Below, piece after piece: positions 1 through 5,411 of a stretch of 5,411 nucleotides of DNA. Location: positions 1-5,411 of the forward strand of contig DLLC01000043.1 of the NCBI GenBank assembly GCA_002476625.1, written 5' to 3'. Both the position numbers and the translations under genes were made by a program. The notes under the pieces are model-generated. The model did no database searches. It was not told the DNA's origin and saw only the letters and a list, made by a program, of their open reading frames with translations. Position 1 is the first letter of the stretch; each line of letters starts with the position of its first letter. The DNA is from Porphyromonadaceae bacterium UBA7572 (GTDB lineage Bacteria > Bacteroidota > Bacteroidia > Bacteroidales > Muribaculaceae).

Positions 1-17
1 TTTTGCACTATTTTTAA

Positions 18-41
18 CCAATATCCAATATTATCCAATAT
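18..41. repeat. three CCAATAT direct repeats upstream of the promoter
   Basis: The heptamer CCAATAT occurs exactly at 18-24, 25-31 and 35-41. The first two copies abut and the third follows after 3 bp, so the copies start 7 and 10 bp apart. They end 18 bp before the proposed -33 element of the downstream promoter, a position where an activator could bind. The region is very AT-rich, so chance repetition or the end of an upstream untranslated region are alternatives. The repeats are seen directly; a regulatory role is only a guess. Confidence 0.4.
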
Positions 42-59
42 GTTCTTCGTAAAATCAGA

Positions 60-91
60 TTTGATAGCATTCCTAATTTTTCTTAACTTTG
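60..91 (+). promoter_or_regulatory. Bacteroidota-type promoter (-33 TTTG, -7 TAACTTTG)
   Basis: TAACTTTG at 84-91 fits the Bacteroidota -7 consensus TAnnTTTG at every defined base. A TTTG at 60-63 matches the -33 element, with 20 bp between them, close to the usual spacing for the primary sigma factor of this phylum. Transcription would start a few bases after 91, giving a leader of roughly 25 nt before the ATG at 123. It probably drives the DUF2027/Smr gene and the flavodoxin-ferredoxin gene behind it. Confidence 0.7.
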
Positions 92-109
92 TAAAGTATA
101 TATAAAAAG

Positions 110-115
110 AAAGGA
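110..115 (+). promoter_or_regulatory. ribosome binding site of the DUF2027/Smr gene
   Basis: AAAGGA lies 7 nt before the ATG at 123, in an A-rich leader. It supports that ATG as the start; the next in-frame ATG is at codon 26, inside the first domain, and has no comparable site. The gene behind it (start at 1250) lacks any such motif. Confidence 0.6.
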
Positions 116-122
116 CATAAAA

Positions 123-1217
123 ATGGTGAAAGTTGGTGATATTGTTCGCTTCCTCAACGATGTGGGGGGCGGACGTGTTGTGAGAATTGACAACTCTATG
201 GTGTATGTGGAAGACGAGGACGGATTTGAGCGGCCAGCACAAGCACGCGAAGTGGTGATTGTGAGCCCTGCCGAATCCAAACCAAGCGCCTACGATCGTC
301 CTCTCAAGTTCGCAAGCAAGCAGGTGGAGTCTGATGCGCCTGCCTCAAAGAAGACTGAACCAGCCGCCACAAAGCCTATTCCTTTGGTAGAGACCGAGGG
401 TGGCGACGTGCTGAACATTGTGCTCGCCTTTGAGCCTAAGGAAATCAAGCATCTCAACACCACCACTTTCTACGCCACATTAGTGAACGACAGCAACTAT
501 TTCCTGAACGTGGGCTACATGACCCGTCGCGACGATGAAAGCACATGGCACACGCGCTACACCGGCCTTGTGGAGCCTAACATGCAGGTTGACCTTGATG
601 AATTTGGACACGCCAACCTAAACGACATTGAGCATATAGCCGTTCAATACATTGCCTTCAAGCAAGACAAGGGCTTCAAGCTCAAAAACCCGGCGCTCGT
701 GGAACAGAGGCTCGACTTGACCAAGTTCTATAAGCTCCACAGCTTCCACCAAAGCGAATATTTTGATGAGCCGGTGCTCTCCATCGACATTACCCGCAAC
801 GATCTGCCCGCAAAGCAGCTGCGCATCGACAGCAGCGCATTAGAGCGCGCAATGAAAGAGAAGCGCGCCGCCGACCGCCCACGCGCCAAACGCATAGAGC
901 AGCACCACAAAAAAAGCAAAAACGCCGATATCGTGGTGCAGGATCTGCACATAGCAGAACTGCTCGACAACTTGAGTGGGCTCTCGAACAGCGATATGCT
1001 GAACGTGCAGCTCGACAAGTTTCGCGAGGTGATGGAGGCCAACAAAAAGAAAATCGGGCAGAAGATAGTGTTCATACACGGCAAAGGCGAGGGCGTGCTG
1101 CGCCGCGCACTGCTTGATGAGCTAAAGCGCAAATGGCCCCACTGCGCCGTGCAAGACGCTTCATTCCAAGAATACGGGTTTGGAGCCACACAAGTGACCA
1201 TCAAGCAGCAGCATTAA
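123..1217 (+). CDS. DUF2027 family protein with C-terminal Smr domain
   Basis: This is a 364-residue protein with the layout of Bacteroidota DUF2027 proteins. Residues 3-47 form a small beta-rich segment (VGDIVRF, then GGGRVVRI and a VYVEDEDG turn) that looks like an SH3/KOW fold. Residues 50-92 are a Pro/Ala/Lys-rich linker. Residues 95-225 are the beta-rich DUF2027 core. Residues 231-268 are strongly basic and probably helical. Residues 270-361 are the Smr domain, with DLH at 274-276, HGKGEG at 319-324 and the closing GFGATQVTI at 352-360. Smr domains in other proteins act as RNA endonucleases or nucleic-acid binders, and those in SmrB and MutS2 act on collided ribosomes. Both Smr motifs are intact here, so nucleic-acid or ribosome-related activity is plausible but unproven for this family. 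No MutS ATPase is present, so it should not be named MutS2. There is no signal peptide, so it is probably cytoplasmic. It is the first gene of a likely two-gene transcript with its own promoter. The family call is secure; the function is not. Confidence 0.9.
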   Translation: MVKVGDIVRFLNDVGGGRVVRIDNSMVYVEDEDGFERPAQAREVVIVSPAESKPSAYDRPLKFASKQVESDAPASKKTEPAATKPIPLVETEGGDVLNIVLAFEPKEIKHLNTTTFYATLVNDSNYFLNVGYMTRRDDESTWHTRYTGLVEPNMQVDLDEFGHANLNDIEHIAVQYIAFKQDKGFKLKNPALVEQRLDLTKFYKLHSFHQSEYFDEPVLSIDITRNDLPAKQLRIDSSALERAMKEKRAADRPRAKRIEQHHKKSKNADIVVQDLHIAELLDNLSGLSNSDMLNVQLDKFREVMEANKKKIGQKIVFIHGKGEGVLRRALLDELKRKWPHCAVQDASFQEYGFGATQVTIKQQH

Positions 1218-1249
1218 AAGCTCCATTTTCCCCACACTAAGTTCATCCT

Positions 1250-2035
1250 ATGATTATCTGGTTTTCAGGCACAGGCAACAGCAAATGGGTGGCAGAGCGG
1301 CTTGCTTCGGCTCTTGAGGAGCGACTGGTTTCCGCCGCAGAAGCGATAACACGACAGCCCGATTTACTGAATATCTCGCTCCGAAAATGCGAGCGGCTCG
1401 GTTTCGTTTTTCCTATCTACTCATGGGGCCCCGCGCCAGTCATCACTGAGATGATAAAAAGAATGCACATTGATGGCGCGCCCTGCCACTGCTTTATGGT
1501 GGCAACCTGTGGCGATGATGTGGGGCTGTCGGTGGATATTATGCGAAAAGCCTTGTTGGAGCGCGGCATCACGCTGGACAGCGCACACTCTGTACAGCTG
1601 CCCAACAACTACATCAATATGAAGGGGTTCGATGTGGACCCCTACTCCGTGCAGGAGAAGAAACTCCGTGAAGCGCCCGAAAGAGTGGCAAAAGTGGCAA
1701 GCGATATTGCCTCCGGCACATGCACCGTGGATGTGGTGAAGGGCAAGATGGCGTGGGTAAAGAGCAGAGTGATACGCCCATGGTTTTTAAGGCACGCCAT
1801 TGGCGACCGGAAATTCACCGTCAGCGCCGATGCCTGCTCTCACTGCGGCGCATGCGTCAGGAATTGCCCCCTGCACAACATCACCCTCAGCGAGATGGGC
1901 ACTCCAAAGTGGAATGGTGGCTGCACCATGTGCCTCAGTTGCCTACACCGCTGTCCCACCCGTGCCATACAGTATGGCAATGCCACTGCCAGCAAAGGGC
2001 GCTATTTCTTCAAGCCCAGTAGCCTGCACGAGTAA
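1250..2035 (+). CDS. EFR1-type flavodoxin/ferredoxin fusion protein
   Basis: This 261-residue protein combines two electron carriers. Residues 1-160 are flavodoxin-like: the first strand leads straight into the FMN phosphate loop SGTGNS (6-11), and FPIYSWGPAP (54-63) and PNNYI (118-122) are typical of EFR1 proteins. Residues 190-245 hold two complete ferredoxin motifs, CxxCxxCxxxCP, with cysteines 196, 199, 202, 206 and 225, 228, 231, 235, so two [4Fe-4S] clusters are expected. FMN and the clusters would pass electrons within one chain; the physiological partners are unknown. No signal peptide or membrane segment is visible, so it is probably cytoplasmic. The start is firm: an in-frame TAA lies at 1238-1240, and the flavodoxin strand begins at residue 2. 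No Shine-Dalgarno motif precedes it. The gene starts 32 bp after the DUF2027/Smr gene, so cotranscription is likely. The family is clear; the specific substrate is not. Confidence 0.9.
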   Translation: MIIWFSGTGNSKWVAERLASALEERLVSAAEAITRQPDLLNISLRKCERLGFVFPIYSWGPAPVITEMIKRMHIDGAPCHCFMVATCGDDVGLSVDIMRKALLERGITLDSAHSVQLPNNYINMKGFDVDPYSVQEKKLREAPERVAKVASDIASGTCTVDVVKGKMAWVKSRVIRPWFLRHAIGDRKFTVSADACSHCGACVRNCPLHNITLSEMGTPKWNGGCTMCLSCLHRCPTRAIQYGNATASKGRYFFKPSSLHE

Positions 2036-2073
2036 CTTTTCCCGGTGGGCAGAACTATCATTCTGATGTGCGC
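2036..2073. other. 38-bp gap between convergent genes, no clear terminator
   Basis: The flavodoxin-ferredoxin gene (plus strand) and the repeat/dockerin gene (minus strand) meet here. A bidirectional terminator would be expected, but I see no GC-rich hairpin followed by a T-run on either strand. Termination may occur inside the facing genes, leaving overlapping 3' ends, or may depend on Rho. Confidence 0.5.
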
Positions 2074-5000
2074 CTATATCCCTAATGCCATAGTGATCAG
2101 CAGCGACGCATCAGTCACATCCACCACGCCATCGCCATTGATGTCGGCTCGGTCGGTGCGGATATCTGGCACGGAATTGTCGATTACATAGCTGATGAGC
2201 AAACTCACATCTGTCACATCGACCACCCCATCGGCATTCACATCACCTAAAAGCGGTTTTTCACCTCCCACTTCTCGAAGCACTTGAAGCACATACACCT
2301 TGCCAGTGCCATCGGCATTCAATTGATTAAGTGTGAGCAAATCGTACACGAAATTATCCTGAAGCCTCACCGTATCTATTTCCATTCGCGAGAAGTCAGC
2401 GTCAAACTCTCCCACAAATTGCGGCATCCCCCACTTCTGCGAGGCATCGTAAGGCATAGCGAACTTACGCTGGAAGGCATTCCACATAGCGCAGCGCACG
2501 GTGTCGATTTCCATCGCCACTGGCTTTGACAAGAAATAGTCCACAGTGTCCACCTGCTGCGGTCCGTAGAAATTAGCTGGAATATAGCTATTGATAAAGG
2601 CCGTGGTGTCGGCTTCACCAATGGCGGGAATAGCCATTGCGCCCACCTCGTGGCTCACTTTGCTTTTCAGCACCACATCAAACTCGGCAAGGCGGCGACC
2701 GGGATAATCGGCCATCTGCGCGCTGTCGAGTGGCGCAGGCAGGGTGATAGCCACCCAGTTATGCTGGGCGTATCGTCCAGAAAGGTAGTCAACCTGCCCA
2801 ACAGTAGGCAGTTGGGAGTCCACACTCTTTTCTGCATCTTTTGCGTATATGGTAAGAGAGTCCGCGCTGATATGCATCACTGTGAGGTGAGCGTCTTTCA
2901 AAGAGAACTCACCGTTTTCCGGTATCCTGGCAGAGGCGAACAGCGCCGACACGGCATACGTAGGTTTCTGTTCGTTCAGCACTTTTTGTATATAGGCAAA
3001 AGTTTCATTATCGTTCACCCGGGTCTGCACGATCAAGTCATACACATAGCCATTCTTGAACTGCTCCTTATCACCGTCCATACACACAAACACGGGAGTC
3101 ATCGTTCCCTCAAACTGAGGCACTCCGAAATCGGAGGCCGCATAAGGCATTTCAAAAAGCCCAGTCGATTCATTCCACATGGCGCAACGCACGGTATCGA
3201 TTTCCATAGGTTTCGGGCGAACCAAGAAATAATCCACACTATCCACCACCTGCGAGCCTTTGTAGTTTGCAGGGAGGAAAGTATTCATCTTCGCTTTCGC
3301 ATTCACCTCGCCAAACTCCGGCACTTCAAACGCTTCCATCTCCGGACAATTCTTCGAAAGAATCATCGCCCTCAAATTGCAAATGTAACGTCCACGCAGT
3401 TTCTGTGCCTCTTCAGCGTCGAGAGGCTCGGGCAGATAAATAGCCACCCAGTTGCTCTGGTCGTAATTGCCATCGAGAAAATCCACTTGCGTGGAATCGG
3501 GCTTGTCGGGGGTGGCATACATATTGTCATCTTTAGCGTAAATAGTGGAATAGTCATCGGAAAAGCCCATCGTAGTGAGCGTGTTGTCGGCTATCGGGTA
3601 ACCGTAGCCCAATGGAATAGTCGGACATTTCAATATTTTGGCAAGCGTGAACTCCGTAGGCTTCACGCTCAAAATCTCCAATGGATATGCCACCTGCGGG
3701 CTGCCGCTATTCAGCACCACCATATCGCACACATCACCATCATGCAAGGCGGGACGAGAAGTGCCAAGTTTTGAATAGTCGGGCTTGAACGAGCCAGCGA
3801 AAGCCTTATAGCCATATTCATCAGCAAAATACGGCATCATAAAGCGTCCTGCTGTCTGGCTCCACATGGCGCAGCGCACGGTGTCGATTTCCATCGGTTT
3901 CGGCTTCACAAAGAAGTAATCTACCGAGTCCACCACCTGCGAGCCTTGGTAATTGGCAGGGATAAAGCAGTTGATCCGCTGCGTGGTGTCGCGCACGCCA
4001 GCCACCGGAGCCTCATAGCAATCCAGCGAAGGGTTCGTCTTATCGCGAAGCACACCCCTCACGCCCACAATTCGATGGCCCACATAGGCGGCTACCTGTG
4101 CGCTGTCGAGCGGCTCCGGCAAATTGAGCACCAGCCAGTTACTTTGGTCATACGTTTTTTCTCCTTTTAGCACATCCACCTGCTGATCCGTGGGAGTGTC
4201 GGGGTGAGCGTATTTCCCGCAGTCTTTCACATACAGCTCTTTTGCATTAGCCGACACCCTCATCACCACTAATGAGCTATCCATCAACTCGCAGTCCATG
4301 CCCTCCTTAAAGTGGCTGTCACCGACCACATCGGAAAGCGAGAATTGACTGGCACGCTCGTTCCACGCCTGCAATGGAAAAATGCAGCGAGAGCTGTCGG
4401 GTGCGATTTTTGTCATAGCCAATATGTCATACACACGGTTGTCGGTCAGTTTCACGCTGTCGGTCTCGTAAAGTGAGAGGTCGGCGGCGGCTGAGCCTGC
4501 GAAAGGCTTCATACCGTACTTGTCAGGATTGATGGGCATTTCCACCATCTTGTCCACACCATTCCACATCACGCCCCGAATGGTGTCGATTTCCATGGGT
4601 TTGGGACGCACAAAGAAATAATTGACACTGTCCACCACCTGCGAGCCATGAAGATTGGCTGGGATAAATGTATTAAACGCCACAGCAGTGTCGGATTCGG
4701 CAAACTGGGGCTGCTCCGATAGCAAGAATGAAGGGTTAGTCTTGCTCTCTAACTTGCCACGGAAGCACTTGATGTATTTTCCTTTGCATGAGAGCTTTTG
4801 GTCCTCGCTCAGTGGCGATGGCAGGCGAAGCGCCACCCAGTTGCTCTGGTCGTAGCTGCCACCGAGGTAATCCACTTGCGTGGAGTCGGGTCTGTCGGGA
4901 GTGGCATAGCCTCCAGCATCCTTCGCATAAATCGTGCTGCCGTCACCAGCGGCATACATCACACGAAGTGAAGGGTCGGCCACCACATAGCTATACCCCA

Positions 5001-5411
5001 CCTTGAACGAGGGCGTGCCGAGAATCTCGGTGAAAGTGTGTTCACTCACTTTTTCTTTCAGAATTTCAAGGGGGCACACCACAGGATCACCGTCCTCATT
5101 CCATTTGGTCATGGCCACAAAGTCGTAGTAAGAGTTCACGGCAAGAATGTCGGAAGGCCGTTCGGCGTAAGAGAAATCCACTGTGGCGCAGCCCTCAAAT
5201 GCGGGATTTGAGCCATCAGGCATTTCCAGCACGCCCTGCGTGGCATTCCAGTATGCGCCCTGGATAGTGTCCACTTCCATAGGCTTGGGGCGCACAAAGA
5301 AATAGTCGGTGGAGTCCACCTTCTGCGAGCCCTGGAAGTTGGCCGGGATAAAGGTGTTGATGACCACTTTATCAGGGTGTGTGGCCGCCACTGCCTCGGG
5401 CATTTTATCTG
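2074..5411 (-). CDS. large tandem-repeat protein with C-terminal type I dockerin, 5' end missing
   Basis: The frame is open to the right edge (GAT AAA precede the first ATG at 5403), so at least 1111 residues are visible and the true start lies outside. The ATG at 5403 is very unlikely to be the start: it has no signal peptide and falls just before a repeat, where the tail of an earlier unit would be expected. Residues below are counted from that ATG. Units of 228-234 residues begin at 16, 244, 478 and 707, with a half unit at 938. Each has an A module (conserved FIPAN, GSQ, a DYFFVRPKP-like stretch, MEIDT, AMWN, MPY, VYDL) and a B module (TIYAKD, YATPD, QVDYL, YDQSNWVA, LPEPLD, then a GRYI-like strand and SKTNP). 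Residues 1053-1109 are a dockerin with two calcium-binding loops, at the very C-terminus. Dockerin proteins of Bacteroidales are usually exported; the signal peptide would lie off the window. The TIYAKD strand and the final part of B recall OB-fold domains in Bacteroidota surface proteins, but this is a weak resemblance. No catalytic motif is seen. Adhesin, scaffold or carbohydrate-binding roles are possible; none is shown. Confidence 0.85.
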   Translation of the reverse strand, partial: DKMPEAVAATHPDKVVINTFIPANFQGSQKVDSTDYFFVRPKPMEVDTIQGAYWNATQGVLEMPDGSNPAFEGCATVDFSYAERPSDILAVNSYYDFVAMTKWNEDGDPVVCPLEILKEKVSEHTFTEILGTPSFKVGYSYVVADPSLRVMYAAGDGSTIYAKDAGGYATPDRPDSTQVDYLGGSYDQSNWVALRLPSPLSEDQKLSCKGKYIKCFRGKLESKTNPSFLLSEQPQFAESDTAVAFNTFIPANLHGSQVVDSVNYFFVRPKPMEIDTIRGVMWNGVDKMVEMPINPDKYGMKPFAGSAAADLSLYETDSVKLTDNRVYDILAMTKIAPDSSRCIFPLQAWNERASQFSLSDVVGDSHFKEGMDCELMDSSLVVMRVSANAKELYVKDCGKYAHPDTPTDQQVDVLKGEKTYDQSNWLVLNLPEPLDSAQVAAYVGHRIVGVRGVLRDKTNPSLDCYEAPVAGVRDTTQRINCFIPANYQGSQVVDSVDYFFVKPKPMEIDTVRCAMWSQTAGRFMMPYFADEYGYKAFAGSFKPDYSKLGTSRPALHDGDVCDMVVLNSGSPQVAYPLEILSVKPTEFTLAKILKCPTIPLGYGYPIADNTLTTMGFSDDYSTIYAKDDNMYATPDKPDSTQVDFLDGNYDQSNWVAIYLPEPLDAEEAQKLRGRYICNLRAMILSKNCPEMEAFEVPEFGEVNAKAKMNTFLPANYKGSQVVDSVDYFLVRPKPMEIDTVRCAMWNESTGLFEMPYAASDFGVPQFEGTMTPVFVCMDGDKEQFKNGYVYDLIVQTRVNDNETFAYIQKVLNEQKPTYAVSALFASARIPENGEFSLKDAHLTVMHISADSLTIYAKDAEKSVDSQLPTVGQVDYLSGRYAQHNWVAITLPAPLDSAQMADYPGRRLAEFDVVLKSKVSHEVGAMAIPAIGEADTTAFINSYIPANFYGPQQVDTVDYFLSKPVAMEIDTVRCAMWNAFQRKFAMPYDASQKWGMPQFVGEFDADFSRMEIDTVRLQDNFVYDLLTLNQLNADGTGKVYVLQVLREVGGEKPLLGDVNADGVVDVTDVSLLISYVIDNSVPDIRTDRADINGDGVVDVTDASLLITMALGI
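2077..2247 (-). other. type I dockerin domain of the repeat protein
   Basis: This codes for residues 1053-1109 (counted from the ATG at 5403). Two EF-hand-like loops of the dockerin type are intact. The first has calcium ligands D1054, N1056, D1058, D1062 and D1065; the second has D1087, N1089, D1091, D1095 and D1098. Each loop is followed by a short hydrophobic helix containing SLLI. The loops are 33 residues apart and almost identical in their second halves (DGVVDVTD in both). In cellulosomes dockerins bind cohesins. In Bacteroidales they are frequent without recognised cohesins, and their partner is unknown. No type IX secretion C-terminal domain follows; the protein ends two residues after the final MAL. 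Confidence 0.9.
2263..2592 (-). repeat. protein repeat unit 5, A module only
   Basis: This codes for residues 938-1047. The A module is complete from NSYIPAN through the MEIDTVRCAMWN region and MPYDAS to VYDLL and VLQVLRE (about residue 1044). The B module is absent, and the chain passes through a linker of a few residues into the dockerin. It has diverged in places: GPQ replaces GSQ, and the usual RPKP is KPVA. Confidence 0.85.
2593..3285 (-). repeat. protein repeat unit 4 (A+B, 231 residues)
   Basis: This codes for residues 707-937. The A module (707-813) has the full signature: FLPANYKGSQ, DYFLVRPKP, MEIDTVRCAMWN and VYDL. The B module (814-937) is the most diverged: YAQHNWVA replaces YDQSNWVA, and the YATPD stretch is replaced by SVDSQLPT. 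It shares PLDSAQ, the following alanine, Y-x-G-x-R and VM-x-x-SA with unit 2. Confidence 0.85.
3286..3972 (-). repeat. protein repeat unit 3 (A+B, 229 residues)
   Basis: This codes for residues 478-706, with A at 478-581 and B at 582-706. The A module opens with NCFIPANYQGSQ. The B module carries STIYAKD, YATPDKPDSTQVDFL, YDQSNWVA and QKLRGRYI, closely matching unit 1 in protein and DNA. Plus-strand positions 3443-3519 match 4832-4908 at 68 of 77 bases. Confidence 0.87.
3973..4674 (-). repeat. protein repeat unit 2 (A+B, 234 residues)
   Basis: This codes for residues 244-477, with A at 244-350 and B at 351-477. The A module opens with NTFIPANLHGSQVVDS and keeps RPKPMEIDTIRG. The B module has YVKDC, YAHPD, YDQSNWLV, PLDSAQVAAY and DKTNPSL. 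It is the longest unit, partly because of extra residues in the KGEKTYDQ stretch. Confidence 0.87.
4675..5358 (-). repeat. protein repeat unit 1 of the window (A+B, 228 residues)
   Basis: This codes for residues 16-243, with A at 16-118 and B at 119-243. The A module opens with NTFIPANFQGSQ and has RPKPMEVDTIQG and AYWN. The B module has STIYAKD, YATPDRPDSTQVDYL, YDQSNWVA, GKYI and SKTNPSF. The 15 or more residues before it fit the tail of a preceding B module, so further units probably lie beyond the window. Confidence 0.87.

Noticed and set aside
1..105. Open plus-strand frame from the left edge to TAA at 103, possibly the tail of an upstream gene
   Set aside because: It is very AT-rich, encodes no recognisable motif and overlaps the well-matched promoter; chance openness is more likely.
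728..1204. Minus-strand open frame (158 codons) opposite the Smr region
   Set aside because: It is antisense to the conserved Smr domain, its product is Ser/Cys/Arg-rich without motifs, and it has no ribosome binding site or promoter.
123..1217. Naming the first gene mutS2 because of its Smr domain
   Set aside because: There is no Walker motif or MutS core, the protein is far shorter than MutS2, and the middle matches DUF2027.
2036..2073. Bidirectional terminator between the convergent genes
   Set aside because: I could not pair any stable GC-rich stem with a T-run here; the best candidate (GGGCA against TGCGCC) has a mismatch and a loop of about 17 bases.
2650..3774. Long plus-strand open frame (374 codons) opposite the repeat protein
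   Set aside because: It lies wholly antisense to a clearly coding repeat array with conserved motifs. Its product is rich in His, Arg and Ile with no domain, as expected for the reverse complement of that composition.
2263..5358. CRISPR or mobile-element repeats as the source of the repetition
   Set aside because: The repetition is in frame, about 690 bp long, diverged at the DNA level and continuous within one coding sequence; there are no short identical repeats with spacers, terminal inverted repeats or transposase.
2074..5403. ATG at 5403 as the true start of the repeat protein
   Set aside because: The frame stays open to the window edge, no signal peptide follows, and the codons before and after it fit the tail of another repeat unit.

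Overview
This window looks like a chromosomal segment from a member of the Bacteroidales, most likely Prevotella-like. I could not check this by database search. The clues are a promoter of the Bacteroidota type (TTTG, 20 bp, TAACTTTG), a DUF2027/Smr protein of a kind characteristic of Bacteroidota, and a large repetitive protein ending in a type I dockerin, as is common in secreted proteins of gut and rumen Bacteroidales. Another clue is the weak use of Shine-Dalgarno sites: one of the two visible start codons has none.

Layout: positions 1-122 are AT-rich intergenic DNA with three CCAATAT repeats, a promoter and a ribosome binding site. Two plus-strand genes follow, 32 bp apart and probably in one transcript. 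The first (123-1217) encodes a DUF2027 protein with an N-terminal SH3/KOW-like segment and a C-terminal Smr domain. The second (1250-2035) encodes an EFR1-type flavodoxin fused to a two-cluster ferredoxin. A 38-bp gap with no convincing terminator separates them from a convergent minus-strand gene. That gene fills the rest of the window (2074-5411) and runs off the right edge, so its N-terminus, including any signal peptide, is missing.

The minus-strand gene is the most unusual item. At least 1111 residues are visible, almost all in tandem units of 228-234 residues. Each unit is an A module (about 103-107 residues) followed by a B module (about 124-127 residues). The window holds A-B four times, then a fifth A alone, then a dockerin that forms the C-terminus. 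The B modules resemble each other in alternation (1 with 3, 2 with 4), while the strongly conserved start of the A modules groups by position (1 and 2 against 3, 4 and 5). This points to stepwise duplication followed by exchange between units.

The two plus-strand genes appear to be housekeeping or stress functions (RNA or ribosome-related, and electron transfer). They have no evident functional link to the repetitive, probably exported protein, which only converges on them. I see no RNA genes, CRISPR array, transposase or phage gene.
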